Program-made: the position numbers and the translations under genes
Shown: positions 8,476-17,311 of the stretch, piece by piece
How positions within the stretch are numbered: position 1 is the first letter of the stretch
Layout: the number at the start of each line of letters is the position of its first letter
From: HXMU1420-2 sp017643305
Lineage (GTDB): Bacteria; Pseudomonadota; Alphaproteobacteria; Rhodobacterales; Rhodobacteraceae
Assembly (NCBI GenBank): GCA_965217135.1
Contig: OZ244249.1
Coordinates: 372,001-436,000, forward strand
DNA: 64,000 bases
Direction: 5' to 3'
The notes under the pieces: model-generated
The model's database searches: none
The model's input: only the letters and a program-made list of their open reading frames with translations
Told to the model about the DNA's origin: nothing

Positions 8476-8877
8476 ATGGAATTTTCTGGAACCAAGCTGG
8501 CCCTGTTCATCGGGCCTAAGGTACTGGTCATCCTGCGCGATGATTTTCCGAACATTCCTTATCCGGGGCATTGGGATTTTCCGGGTGGGGCCCGCGACGG
8601 GGATGAAACGCCAGAGGCCTGCGTTATGCGCGAAACTTGGGAGGAGGTGGGGCTGCAACTGCCCGCCAGCCGTCTGATCCGGGTGGCGGAATACTCGCGC
8701 CCGGTTGGCAGTTGCTGGTTCTTTGCGGCGCATCTGGACCCGGCGGTTTCCGCGCAGGTTCAACTAGGTGACGAAGGGCAGGATCTGAAACAGATGTCGG
8801 TTCAGGAATACGCCAGCCATAACTTGCGTATCCCGCATTTTGCCGACTGGTTGAACGCTTACGCATCCACATTGTAA
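8476..8877 (+). CDS. Nudix hydrolase
   Basis: 133 residues from ATG 8476 (a GTG lies one codon upstream) after AGCAGGGGG. The Nudix box is complete: G38 ARDGD E44, seven residues, R52-E-T-W-E-E-V-G-L60. Short single-domain protein that likely hydrolyses a nucleoside diphosphate derivative; the substrate cannot be read from the sequence. The gene is divergent from dinB with about 75 bases between the starts. Confidence 0.93.
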   Translation: MEFSGTKLALFIGPKVLVILRDDFPNIPYPGHWDFPGGARDGDETPEACVMRETWEEVGLQLPASRLIRVAEYSRPVGSCWFFAAHLDPAVSAQVQLGDEGQDLKQMSVQEYASHNLRIPHFADWLNAYASTL

Positions 8878-8903
8878 AGGATTTTGGGTTTTTCGACGAA
8901 AGA

Positions 8904-8927
8904 CCCCCCGCAAAAGCCAGCGGGGGG
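8904..8927 (+). terminator. probable terminator after the Nudix gene
   Basis: CCCCCCGC-aaaagcca-GCGGGGGG hairpin about 27 bases after the stop codon. No clear T-run follows, so termination efficiency is uncertain. Bases 8930-9075 show no gene. Confidence 0.5.
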
Positions 8928-9075
8928 AGGTAACGAACCTCAGGAAGAAATGGTTCGTTGGGGGAGTGTCTCTCCCAAAAGGTGCCAAATTAGTTATCAT
9001 GAAAACAGTCTGGAATTCCAGACCACCGATCCGTGCCAGATTTTGTGGCTTTCAGGGCACAGATGGCCCGTTGCC

Positions 9076-9771
9076 TTAGGCGTTGGCCAATTCCTGCAAG
9101 ATCGCTTCTGCTGCTTTTTTGGGCGATGGCGCCTGCCAGACCGGACGGCCGACCACGATGTGATCCACCCCGTTGGTCACGGCCTGTGCTGGAGTGGCGA
9201 TGCGTTTCTGATCGCCACTGGCGCTGCCTGCCGGTCGGACGCCGGGGGTCACGATCAGCTTGCCGTTTGCTTCGGGCAGCGCACGGATCGCCGCCGCTTC
9301 GTGTGGGGAAGAGATGACGCCATCCGCCCCGGCGGCAAAGGCCCGGCTCGCGCGTTCCACAACAATGTCAGGCACCGCACCATCGCGGATCATCGCTTCA
9401 TCCAGATCGTCCCGGTCGAGGGAGGTCAGGATCGTCACCGCAAGGATTTTCATGCCAGATTTTTCTGCCCCAATCTTGGCTGCACGCACCACGTGTGGGT
9501 CACCCTGAACGGTCAGGAAATCCAGATCGAACTGCGCCAGCCCCCGCACGGCGGATTCGACCGTGGCGGAAATATCGAACAGTTTCATGTCAAGAAAGAT
9601 CCGCTTGCCGTGATCGTGTTTCAGTTCATTGGCCAGGGCCAGTCCGCCACCAGTGAGCATGCCCAGCCCAATCTTGTAGAAGTTCACCGCATCGCCGATG
9701 CGGCTGGCCAACTCCAGTCCAGCAATGGCGTTGGGGACATCGAGGGCGACAATCAGGCGGTCATCGGACAT
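9076..9771 (-). CDS. pyrF: orotidine 5'-phosphate decarboxylase
   Basis: 231 residues from the ATG at 9771, six bases after GGGAG; a longer frame begins upstream but has no ribosome site. Motifs: LIVALDVPN (first active-site Asp), FYKIGLGM, IFLDMKLFDIS (the Asp-x-Lys-xx-Asp catalytic array), FLTVQGDP, ILAVTILTS, TPGVRPAG and DHIVVGRPVWQAPSP with the phosphate-binding Arg. Last step of UMP synthesis in the cytoplasm. Monocistronic and divergent from clpB. Confidence 0.97.
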   Translation of the reverse strand: MSDDRLIVALDVPNAIAGLELASRIGDAVNFYKIGLGMLTGGGLALANELKHDHGKRIFLDMKLFDISATVESAVRGLAQFDLDFLTVQGDPHVVRAAKIGAEKSGMKILAVTILTSLDRDDLDEAMIRDGAVPDIVVERASRAFAAGADGVISSPHEAAAIRALPEANGKLIVTPGVRPAGSASGDQKRIATPAQAVTNGVDHIVVGRPVWQAPSPKKAAEAILQELANA

Positions 9772-9992
9772 GAGGAACTCCCGTTGAGTTGAATGAATGC
9801 GGTTAAGCGCAGGCAAAACGCTGCTCTATAACGCTGGACATGGCGCCCGTCCAGCGTGAAGGCGGCCCGGGGCTAAAGCAGGGGGCTCCACCCCCGGACC
9901 CCCGGGAGTATTTGATCAAAGATGTGGGATGGTTCTGGGCATATCCGGGCCGTGGCCCTTTCAATATTGACGCGAAATCCGGATTTTACCCC

Positions 9993-10021
9993 CTTGTAGG
10001 GCGCGCGCCGCCCCCCCAAAT
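9993..10021 (+). promoter_or_regulatory. candidate heat-shock (sigma-32) promoter of clpB
   Basis: CTTG at 9993-9996, a 17-base gap, then CCCCAAAT at 10014-10021. This resembles the alphaproteobacterial RpoH pattern (CTTG, 16-18 bases, C-rich -10) and stands 77 bases before the clpB start. The match at the -10 is imperfect. The rest of 9772-10097 holds GC-rich inverted repeats but no gene. Confidence 0.45.
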
Positions 10022-10097
10022 CAGATGCAAGGCCCAGAACGGGACGTGCCGCCAAGCCGGGCGTTTCATAAACAGGGCGCTTTAAAAGGAGAAAGCC

Positions 10098-12716
10098 ATG
10101 GACTTGACCAAGTTCACGGAGCAGGCCCGCGGATTCATGCAGGCCGCCCAGACTATTGCGGTGCGGGAAAACCACCAGCGCCTTGCTCCCGAACATATTT
10201 TGAAAGCCCTGATGGATGATGATCAGGGTTTGGCCAGCAATCTGATCCAGCGGTCGGGCGGTGCGCCTGCGCGCGTGGTCGAAGCGCTGGAAGCGGCGAT
10301 TGCCAAGATCCCGCAGGTCAGCGGCGATGCCGGCCAAATTTATCTGGACGGCCAGACCGCCAAGGTGCTGGCTGAGGCGGAAAAGATTGCCGACAAGGCT
10401 GGCGACAGTTTTGTGCCTGTCGAACGCATCTTGATGGCGCTGGCCATGGTGAAATCCGGCGCCAAGGATGCGCTGGATGCCGGGGCCGTGACCGCACAGA
10501 AGCTGAACGAAGCGATCAATGACATCCGCAAGGGCCGAACCGCAGACAGTGCGACGGCTGAAGAAGGGTATGACGCGCTGAAGAAATACGCTCGCGACCT
10601 GACCGAAGCGGCGCGCGAAGGCAAGATCGACCCGATCATCGGCCGCGACGATGAAATCCGCCGTGCCATGCAGGTGCTGAGCCGACGGACCAAGAATAAC
10701 CCGGTTCTGATCGGCGAACCTGGCGTGGGTAAAACTGCGATTGCCGAAGGCATGGCGCTGCGCATCGTGAACGGCGACGTGCCCGAAAGCCTGCGTGACA
10801 AGAAGTTGCTTGCGCTGGATATGGGCGCGCTGATTGCTGGGGCGAAATATCGCGGTGAATTCGAAGAGCGTCTGAAATCCGTCCTGACCGAAGTGACCGA
10901 GGCCGCGGGTGAGATCATCCTTTTCATCGATGAAATGCACACTTTGGTTGGCGCTGGCAAAACCGATGGCGCGATGGACGCCGCAAATCTGATCAAACCG
11001 GCGCTGGCGCGGGGTGAGTTGCACTGTATTGGCGCGACCACGCTGGACGAGTACCGCAAATACGTGGAAAAAGACGCGGCTCTGGCCCGTCGGTTCCAGC
11101 CGGTGATTGTGCAGGAACCGACCGTGGAAGACACCATTTCTATCCTGCGCGGCATTAAGGAAAAGTATGAACTCCACCACGGCGTGCGCATTTCGGACAG
11201 CGCGCTGGTTTCTGCTGCGACGCTGAGCCATCGCTATATCACCGACCGGTTCCTGCCGGACAAGGCCATCGACTTGGTGGATGAAGCAGCGAGCCGTCTG
11301 CGTATGGAGGTGGACAGCAAGCCCGAAGAACTGGACGCGCTGGATCGGCAGATCTTGCAAATGCAGATCGAGGTTGAGGCGCTGAAGCTGGAAGATGATG
11401 TGGCCTCCAAGGACCGGCTGGAAAATCTGCAAAAAGATCTGGCGGACCTGCAAGAACAATCCGCGGAAATGACCGCCCAATGGCAGGCCGAGCGCGACAA
11501 GCTGGCCGGTGCCCGCGATCTTAAGGAACAGCTGGACCACGCCCGCGCCGAATTGGACATCGCCAAACGGCAAGGCAATCTGGGCCGGGCCGGGGAGCTG
11601 TCTTATGGCGTGATCCCGGATCTGGAAAAGAAACTGTCCGAAGCCGAAAACCGCGAAGACAGCGGCATGATGGTGGAAGAGGCCGTGCGTCCCGAACAGG
11701 TAGCTGAAGTGGTCGAACGCTGGACGGGCATCCCGACCTCGCGCATGCTGGAAGGCGAACGTGAAAAGCTGCTGCGCATGGAAGACGACCTGCACAAGCG
11801 GGTGATCGGCCAAAACGCGGCGGTTACGGCTGTGTCCAACGCGGTACGCCGGGCGCGCGCGGGTCTGAATGACGAAAACCGCCCGTTGGGCAGTTTCCTG
11901 TTCCTCGGGCCGACCGGCGTGGGCAAGACCGAACTGACAAAGGCCGTGGCCAATTTCCTGTTCGACGACGACAACGCAATGGTCCGCATCGATATGTCCG
12001 AGTTCATGGAAAAACACGCGGTCGCTCGCCTGATTGGTGCGCCTCCAGGTTATGTTGGCTATGACGAAGGCGGGGTGCTGACCGAAGCTGTGCGTCGCCG
12101 TCCGTATCAGGTGGTGTTGTTTGACGAGGTAGAAAAGGCGCATCCGGATGTCTTCAACGTGCTGTTGCAGGTGCTTGACGACGGTGTACTGACCGATGGC
12201 CAAGGCCGCACTGTGGATTTCAAGCAGACGCTGATTGTGCTGACCTCCAACCTTGGTTCGCAGGCGCTGAGCCAGCTGCCTGAAGGTGCGGACAGCGCGC
12301 AAGCGCGGCGCGACGTGATGGATGCGGTGAGGGCGCATTTCCGGCCCGAATTTCTGAACCGTCTGGACGAAACCATCATCTTCGACCGGCTGGGTCGCGG
12401 TGACATGGACGGGATCGTGGATATCCAGCTGGGTCGCCTGCAGAAACGTCTGGCTCAGCGCAAGATCGTGCTGGAACTGGACGCAGAGGCCAAGACTTGG
12501 CTGGCAGACGAAGGTTATGATCCTGTGTTTGGCGCACGTCCGCTCAAGCGCGTGATCCAACGCGCTCTACAGGACCCGCTGGCCGAAATGTTGCTGGCCG
12601 GAGACGTGATGGATGGTGCAACCGTACCGGTTAGCGCTGGCGCAGATGGCTTGGTAATCGGCGACCGCATTGCCAGCTCCAAACGAGCCCGCCCAGATGA
12701 TGCCGTGGTGCACTGA
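10098..12716 (+). CDS. clpB: ATP-dependent disaggregase ClpB
   Basis: 872 residues; AAAGGAGAAAGCC precedes ATG 10098. Order: N-terminal Clp-N domain (FTEQARGFMQAAQ..LAPEHILKAL), first AAA+ module with Walker A GEPGVGKT near residue 205 and Walker B ILFIDEMHT, the middle coiled-coil domain (about residues 400-530, rich in Leu/Glu/Lys heptads), second AAA+ module with GPTGVGKT near 604 and VVLFDEVEKAH, then the C-terminal small domain. Hexameric cytoplasmic chaperone that works with DnaK to rescue aggregated proteins. No ClpP-binding IGF loop is expected in this family and none was seen. A terminator follows. Confidence 0.98.
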   Translation: MDLTKFTEQARGFMQAAQTIAVRENHQRLAPEHILKALMDDDQGLASNLIQRSGGAPARVVEALEAAIAKIPQVSGDAGQIYLDGQTAKVLAEAEKIADKAGDSFVPVERILMALAMVKSGAKDALDAGAVTAQKLNEAINDIRKGRTADSATAEEGYDALKKYARDLTEAAREGKIDPIIGRDDEIRRAMQVLSRRTKNNPVLIGEPGVGKTAIAEGMALRIVNGDVPESLRDKKLLALDMGALIAGAKYRGEFEERLKSVLTEVTEAAGEIILFIDEMHTLVGAGKTDGAMDAANLIKPALARGELHCIGATTLDEYRKYVEKDAALARRFQPVIVQEPTVEDTISILRGIKEKYELHHGVRISDSALVSAATLSHRYITDRFLPDKAIDLVDEAASRLRMEVDSKPEELDALDRQILQMQIEVEALKLEDDVASKDRLENLQKDLADLQEQSAEMTAQWQAERDKLAGARDLKEQLDHARAELDIAKRQGNLGRAGELSYGVIPDLEKKLSEAENREDSGMMVEEAVRPEQVAEVVERWTGIPTSRMLEGEREKLLRMEDDLHKRVIGQNAAVTAVSNAVRRARAGLNDENRPLGSFLFLGPTGVGKTELTKAVANFLFDDDNAMVRIDMSEFMEKHAVARLIGAPPGYVGYDEGGVLTEAVRRRPYQVVLFDEVEKAHPDVFNVLLQVLDDGVLTDGQGRTVDFKQTLIVLTSNLGSQALSQLPEGADSAQARRDVMDAVRAHFRPEFLNRLDETIIFDRLGRGDMDGIVDIQLGRLQKRLAQRKIVLELDAEAKTWLADEGYDPVFGARPLKRVIQRALQDPLAEMLLAGDVMDGATVPVSAGADGLVIGDRIASSKRARPDDAVVH

Positions 12717-12740
12717 CCAACGGGTCGCATGATGAGAGAG

Positions 12741-12766
12741 AGCCCGCCATCTTAGGCGGGCTTTTT
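12741..12766 (+). terminator. clpB intrinsic terminator
   Basis: AGCCCGCC-atctta-GGCGGGCT followed by a T-run, 24 bases after the clpB stop. Confidence 0.92.
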
Positions 12767-12767
12767 C

Positions 12768-12887
12768 TTATGGCCCGAACACCACGTCGTCAAAGGCATC
12801 CTTCGGCGTGTATGTGACAAGTCCGTCTTCGGCAAAACTCGCGCTGGCCAGCGTTGCAACGGCCACAGCAGACAGAATCAAGCGCAT
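12768..12887 (-). CDS. 39-codon ORF with signal peptide, possible truncated DUF302-like protein
   Basis: MRLILSAVAVATLASASFAEDGLVTYTPKDAFDDVVFGP then a stop that directly abuts the clpB terminator. GGGGAG stands about four bases before the ATG. The first 19 residues look like a good Sec signal peptide. GLVTYTPKDAFDDV resembles the beginning of the mature part of periplasmic DUF302 proteins, which normally run on for about 130 residues, so this may be a gene cut short after its N-terminus. It could instead be a genuine tiny secreted peptide. Weak support either way. Confidence 0.4.
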   Translation of the reverse strand: MRLILSAVAVATLASASFAEDGLVTYTPKDAFDDVVFGP

Positions 12888-12999
12888 TTACTCCCCTTCA
12901 CCCATGCACACGTGCTTGATTGCAGCATGTTTCGGGCACAGTCTGCACAAAAGGTATCAGGCGCGCCTTGCGCCATGTCAAAGGGTTGGAGCACGTCCA

Positions 13000-14502
13000 A
13001 TGGAATTCACGATCCGGGCCTTGCAGCTTTTGTCGCTAACCTTCGTGGCAATCATTGGTATTGCCGCGTTGCTGATCGTGGTGTTTTTCATCGCGGATCG
13101 GCTGCAAACGGGGGATGCGATCCGGCGAAATTACCCGGTGATCGGGCGGTTCCGATATCTGTTTTCGGCGCTTGGGGAGTTTTTCCGTCAGTATTTCTTT
13201 GCGATGGACCGCGAAGAATTGCCGTTCAACCGCGCCCAGCGGGAATGGGTCGACCGTGCCGCGCAGGGGCATGACAATACTGTGGCCTTTGGGTCCACCC
13301 GAAATCTCAACGTGACAGGGACGCCGATATTCGTGAACGCGCCTTTCCCGCCTTTGGACGACCAGTTTGCCAGTTCGGAACCTTTGGTGATCGGGCCGGG
13401 CGCGCGCAAACCCTATGCTGCGCCGTCCTTCTTCAATATCTCGGGGATGAGCTTTGGCGCTCTGTCGCGCCCTGCGATCCAGGCGTTGAGCCGGGGCGCG
13501 AAAGAGGCGGGTATCTGGTTGAACACCGGCGAAGGCGGGCTCAGCCCGTTCCATCTCGAGGGCGGTTGCGACATTGTCTATCAGATTGGGACGGCCAAGT
13601 ATGGTGTGCGTGATGCCGATGGCGAGTTGAGTGATGAAAAACTGCGGGCCATTGCAGATCATGACGCGGTGCGCATGTTTGAAATCAAGTTGGCGCAGGG
13701 TGCCAAGCCCGGCAAGGGCGGTATTCTGCCCGGCGCCAAGGTCACGCCCGAGATTGCTGCGATCCGCGGGATCGAGGAGGGCAAGGACAGCCTGTCGCCC
13801 AACCGGCATCGAGACATCGCGAATTTCGACGATCTGCTGCGTGTCATTCGCCATGTACGGGAGGTGACGGGCAAACCCGTCGGCATCAAGACCGTGGTTG
13901 GTGGCACCATGCCCTTGGAAGACCTGTTCCGTACCATTGCCAAACATGGAGAGGACGACGCGCCCGATTTTATCACAATCGATGGCGGTGAAGGCGGCAC
14001 TGGCGCTGCGCCCATGCCGCTGATGGATCTGGTGGGCATGTCGGTGCGCGAAGCCCTGCCGCTGGTTGCCGACCTGCGCGATGCCTATGGGCTTAAATCC
14101 CGCATCCGGCTGATTGCCAGCGGCAAGCTGGTCAATCCCGGTGATCTGGCCTGGGCCTTGGCGGCGGGCGCAGATTTCGTGACCTCTGCGCGCGGCTTCA
14201 TGTTCTCGCTGGGCTGCATTCAGGCGCTGAAATGCAACAAGAATACCTGCCCTACCGGGATCACAACGCACAACCCGCGCTATCACAAGGGGCTGGTCGT
14301 AGAACAAAAACACAAACGGGTGGCCCGCTACGCGAAAGAGATCATTCATGAGGTTGAAACCATCGCGCATTCTGTTGGTGTTTCGGAACCGCGCCTGATG
14401 CGGCGGCATCACGTGCGGCTGGTGCAGGATACGGGCGGCAGCATCCCGATGAATGAACTTTACCCACGCCCTGATATGGGCAGCGCCCTGCAGCGGGGTT
14501 GA
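13000..14502 (+). CDS. membrane-anchored FMN-binding glutamate synthase family protein
   Basis: 500 residues from ATG 13000, which has TTGGAG eight bases upstream. An N-terminal membrane segment (LTFVAIIGIAALLIVVFF, about residues 10-30) precedes a GltB-like FMN barrel: FNISGMSFGALS, LNTGEGGLSPFHLEGG, KLAQGAKPGKGGILPG, GIKTVVGGTMP, ITIDGGEGGTGAAP, LIASGKLVNPGDLAWALAAGADFVTSARGFMF, then CIQALKCNKNTCPTGITTHNP with three cysteines placed like the 3Fe-4S ligands of glutamate synthase. There is no glutaminase domain or NADPH subunit nearby, so the reaction is unknown. It is translationally coupled to the ATP-grasp gene that follows. Confidence 0.88.
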   Translation: MEFTIRALQLLSLTFVAIIGIAALLIVVFFIADRLQTGDAIRRNYPVIGRFRYLFSALGEFFRQYFFAMDREELPFNRAQREWVDRAAQGHDNTVAFGSTRNLNVTGTPIFVNAPFPPLDDQFASSEPLVIGPGARKPYAAPSFFNISGMSFGALSRPAIQALSRGAKEAGIWLNTGEGGLSPFHLEGGCDIVYQIGTAKYGVRDADGELSDEKLRAIADHDAVRMFEIKLAQGAKPGKGGILPGAKVTPEIAAIRGIEEGKDSLSPNRHRDIANFDDLLRVIRHVREVTGKPVGIKTVVGGTMPLEDLFRTIAKHGEDDAPDFITIDGGEGGTGAAPMPLMDLVGMSVREALPLVADLRDAYGLKSRIRLIASGKLVNPGDLAWALAAGADFVTSARGFMFSLGCIQALKCNKNTCPTGITTHNPRYHKGLVVEQKHKRVARYAKEIIHEVETIAHSVGVSEPRLMRRHHVRLVQDTGGSIPMNELYPRPDMGSALQRG

Positions 14503-15605
14503 CCACGCTCACCGCATATCTGCGGGCGCGGGCCTGGCAACGGGGTCTGACGCCATCGGAATTTCGCAGGCTGGGACTTGCGGCAAAATCTGCATCTGAA
14601 GCTCGGTTGTTTATCGGGGGATACGGAGCCGCCCGGCTGGCGTTGCGCATCAACCGCATGTCCAACCGCCGCGGGCTGGTGGCCGACAAGCTGTTGTTTG
14701 GTGCAACGCTGGCCGGAGCGGGCCTGCGCGGGGCGGAGATACATGCCGTGTTCGGTCGCCCCGCGCCGCCCGCTATCCGACAGATTCAGGCCGCGGACGA
14801 CCTGCGTGCCATGCTGAACGTGCTGGAAGACCTGCCGCTGTTCGGCAAACCGCTGATGGGCCAGCTCGAAGGCGGAGAGATTGCCATTTTCGGCTACGAT
14901 GATCAGACGGACGATATCCTGACTGTCGATGGCGACCGTGTCCCATTGTCTGGGTTCTGGACCATGCTGCAGGATCACCACCGCGCACGTGGCTACCTGT
15001 TTCAGCCGTTTCTGAAACAGCACCCAGATCTGGTCCGCCGGGTCGGGCCAGTGCTGGCTACGGTGAGAGTGGTGACATTATATACAGGCGACGTTGCGCA
15101 GCTCTATCGTGCGTTCTGGAAGGTGCCGGTAGAAGACGGCGTTACGGACCACCCCCGCGCCGGGAACGCAGCGGCGGCGGTGGATCTGAAGAGCGGACGC
15201 ATTGGCTCGGTTTACCGCGATCCAACCGGCAAGCGGCAGCTGCTCGAGACCCACCCCGATACTGGCGCCGTATTGGATGCGCTGTACATACCGCACTGGC
15301 CAAAGGTCTGCGATCTGGTGGCGCAGGCCAGCGGTTTGTTCCATGGCCTGCCCCTGATCGGCTGGGACGTGGCCATCTGCCCGGAGGGCCCGGTGATTGT
15401 GGAGGCGAACACGAACCCGTCGCTGGAGCTGCCCCAGTATCTGGATTGTACGGGCGCGCTGGCAGGGCCGGGGGGTGACGCACTGCGCAAACTGCTGCGC
15501 CGGTCCGACCGCGCGCAGCGTAACGGGCGGCGGGCGCGTCGGCGGCGGCGGTGGGATCTGGTGCGTGGGCGGCTGGGATTGAAACGTTCACCGACGCAAT
15601 TGTGA
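14499..15605 (+). CDS. ATP-grasp protein (sugar-transfer-associated type)
   Basis: 368 residues from a TTG start at 14499 that overlaps the previous stop (TTGA). Features seen: an N-terminal helical region, LFGKPLMGQLEGGEI (nucleotide-binding strand and loop), GYLFQPFLKQHP, VGPVLATVRVVT, and the C-terminal metal site IGWDVAICPEGPVIVEANTNPSLELPQ with Asp, Glu and Asn ligands. The last 45 residues are very rich in Arg. This resembles the sugar-transfer-associated ATP-grasp family, presumed carboxylate-amine or similar ligases. Coupling to an FMN glutamate-synthase-like protein suggests that both act on one amino-acid or cell-surface substrate; this is inference. Confidence 0.78.
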   Translation: MTTLTAYLRARAWQRGLTPSEFRRLGLAAKSASEARLFIGGYGAARLALRINRMSNRRGLVADKLLFGATLAGAGLRGAEIHAVFGRPAPPAIRQIQAADDLRAMLNVLEDLPLFGKPLMGQLEGGEIAIFGYDDQTDDILTVDGDRVPLSGFWTMLQDHHRARGYLFQPFLKQHPDLVRRVGPVLATVRVVTLYTGDVAQLYRAFWKVPVEDGVTDHPRAGNAAAAVDLKSGRIGSVYRDPTGKRQLLETHPDTGAVLDALYIPHWPKVCDLVAQASGLFHGLPLIGWDVAICPEGPVIVEANTNPSLELPQYLDCTGALAGPGGDALRKLLRRSDRAQRNGRRARRRRRWDLVRGRLGLKRSPTQL

Positions 15606-15675
15606 GATCAAGAGATTTGGGTTCACGGCCATATACCGCTACATCTCCAACCAACCAACATGTCCGGAGACACCT

Positions 15676-16578
15676 ATGGCCCATCGCTGGAAAAACGATC
15701 TGACCCGCGCAGATGTCACACCCTACGGCTCTTATGTGAACCGCCGCCAGCTCCTGGCTGGTGGCGCGGCACTGGGGCTGGGGGCCATAGCTGGACCCGG
15801 CATGGCCGCCGCGGATCTGGAACCCAACAGCTGGGAAGAGATCACCACATACAATAACTTTTATGAATTCGGCACCGGCAAGGACGATCCTGCACGCCAT
15901 GCCCACCAGATGACGACCACGCCATGGTCCATCGAAATCGGAGGGCTGGTGGACCGGCCCGGCACCTATGACTTTGCCGATATCATGTCTGAAATGACGA
16001 TCGAAGAACGCATCTACCGGTTCCGCTGTGTCGAAGCATGGTCGATGGTAGTGCCTTGGAACGGGTTCGAACTGGCCGACCTGCTGAATATGGCGGGGGT
16101 TAAAGACGGTGCAAAATATGTAGCCTTCGAAACCTTGATGCGAGCGGAAGAAATGCCCGGCCTGCGGTATCCGGTGATCGAATGGCCGTATGTCGAAGGT
16201 CTGCGTCTCGACGAAGCCATGCATCCGTTGACCATGATTGCCACTGGCATCTACGGCAAACCCATCCCGAACCAGAACGGCGCGCCGATCCGGTTGGTGG
16301 TGCCGTGGAAGTATGGATTCAAATCCATCAAGTCGATTGTGAAGATCACCCTCACCGAGGACGAACCGCCCACCAGTTGGAACAAGTACAGCGCGCGGGA
16401 ATACGGGTTCTATTCCAACGTGAACCCCAACGTGAACCACCCACGGTGGAGCCAGGCTGAAGAACGCCGCATCGGTGGTGGCCTCTTTGCCAAGAAAGAG
16501 CCGACCTTGATGTTCAACGGATATGAGGCCGAAGTGGCCGCGCTGTATAACGGTATGGATCTGGCCAAGTTCCATTAA
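15676..16578 (+). CDS. msrP: protein-methionine-sulfoxide reductase catalytic subunit MsrP
   Basis: 300 residues. A twin-arginine signal (NRRQLLAGGAALGLGA, with cleavage near GMAAA) sends the folded molybdopterin protein to the periplasm. The sulfite-oxidase fold shows TPWSIEIGGLV, YRFRCVEAWSMVVPWNGFEL (the Cys that binds Mo), GIYGKPIPNQNGAPIRLVVPWKYGFKSIKSI and the C-terminal NVNPNVNHPRWSQAEER. It repairs oxidised methionines in envelope proteins with electrons from MsrQ, encoded 121 bases downstream. A hairpin lies between the two genes. Confidence 0.96.
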   Translation: MAHRWKNDLTRADVTPYGSYVNRRQLLAGGAALGLGAIAGPGMAAADLEPNSWEEITTYNNFYEFGTGKDDPARHAHQMTTTPWSIEIGGLVDRPGTYDFADIMSEMTIEERIYRFRCVEAWSMVVPWNGFELADLLNMAGVKDGAKYVAFETLMRAEEMPGLRYPVIEWPYVEGLRLDEAMHPLTMIATGIYGKPIPNQNGAPIRLVVPWKYGFKSIKSIVKITLTEDEPPTSWNKYSAREYGFYSNVNPNVNHPRWSQAEERRIGGGLFAKKEPTLMFNGYEAEVAALYNGMDLAKFH

Positions 16579-16585
16579 ATCGACC

Positions 16586-16610
16586 ACACCGGCCCCCTGT
16601 GGGCCGGTGT
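16586..16610 (+). terminator. hairpin between msrP and msrQ
   Basis: ACACCGGCCC-cctgt-GGGCCGGTGT followed by CGCTTTCTTT. It looks like a terminator or attenuator, which would lower msrQ expression relative to msrP or imply a separate msrQ promoter. Confidence 0.75.
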
Positions 16611-16699
16611 CGCTTTCTTTGGCACTTCTGAAACATTTCCGATTTCTTTATGACAGGACGTGGTTTGTTCGTGACCCGCGTCATGTTTAGATCGTTTGC

Positions 16700-17311
16700 A
16701 TGAAAGACTGGACACAGACCATTAACGGATGGGCTCGCCGCGTGCCGACATGGCCCATGTATATACTGTGCCTTCTCCCCGCGCCCTGGTTGTTTTGGCT
16801 GGGGCTGACCGGCGGCCTTGGGGTCGAACCCATCAAGGAACTGGAACATGAATATGGGGAGCTTGCGTTGCAGTTCCTCGTGGCCGGTCTGTGCATTAGT
16901 CCGCTGCGCCGGTTCGCAGGGCTCAACTTGCTAAAGTTTCGCCGCATGCTGGGGCTCGCTGCGTATACATATGTATCGCTGCACCTGCTGGTCTGGCTGT
17001 TGCTGGACGTGGGTGCGCTGGACCGCATTCTGCAGGATATCGCAAAGCGCCCTTATATAACTGTGGGTATGCTGGCGTTCGTTCTGCTGACCCCGCTGGC
17101 GATCACATCCAATACTCTTTCCATTCGTCGTCTGGGCGCGGCGGCATGGCGGCGGGTACACTGGCTGGTCTATCCGTCCGTTCTGCTGGGTGCGCTACAC
17201 TATGTGATGCTGTCCAAGGGTTGGCAGATGGAGCCGCTTATCTATCTGCTGGTGATCGTGGCGCTTTTGTCCCTGCGAGTCCGGTTTCGGCGTCGCGTGA
17301 ACACCGCCTGA
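16700..17311 (+). CDS. msrQ: haem-binding membrane subunit MsrQ
   Basis: 203 residues with about six hydrophobic segments: MYILCLLPAPWLFWLGLTGG, FLVAGLCISPLRRF, GLAAYTYVSLHLLVWLLL (His for haem), ITVGMLAFVLLTPLAI, VHWLVYPSVLLGALHYVML (His for haem) and LLVIVALLSLRVRF. SNTLSIRRLGAAAWRRVHWLVYP is typical of the YedZ/MsrQ ferric-reductase-like family. It passes electrons from the quinone pool to MsrP. No usual Shine-Dalgarno stands before ATG 16700; GTTTAGATCGTTTGC precedes it. Confidence 0.95.
   Translation: MKDWTQTINGWARRVPTWPMYILCLLPAPWLFWLGLTGGLGVEPIKELEHEYGELALQFLVAGLCISPLRRFAGLNLLKFRRMLGLAAYTYVSLHLLVWLLLDVGALDRILQDIAKRPYITVGMLAFVLLTPLAITSNTLSIRRLGAAAWRRVHWLVYPSVLLGALHYVMLSKGWQMEPLIYLLVIVALLSLRVRFRRRVNTA

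Noticed and set aside
9873..12560. 895-codon open frame antisense to clpB
   Set aside because: It lies wholly opposite the intact clpB frame, is rich in Gln, His and Arg as expected of a GC-rich shadow, and shows no domain pattern or ribosome site.
13036..14412. 458-codon antisense frame opposite the FMN glutamate-synthase-like gene
   Set aside because: Shadow of a well-supported gene; no start signal or family resemblance.
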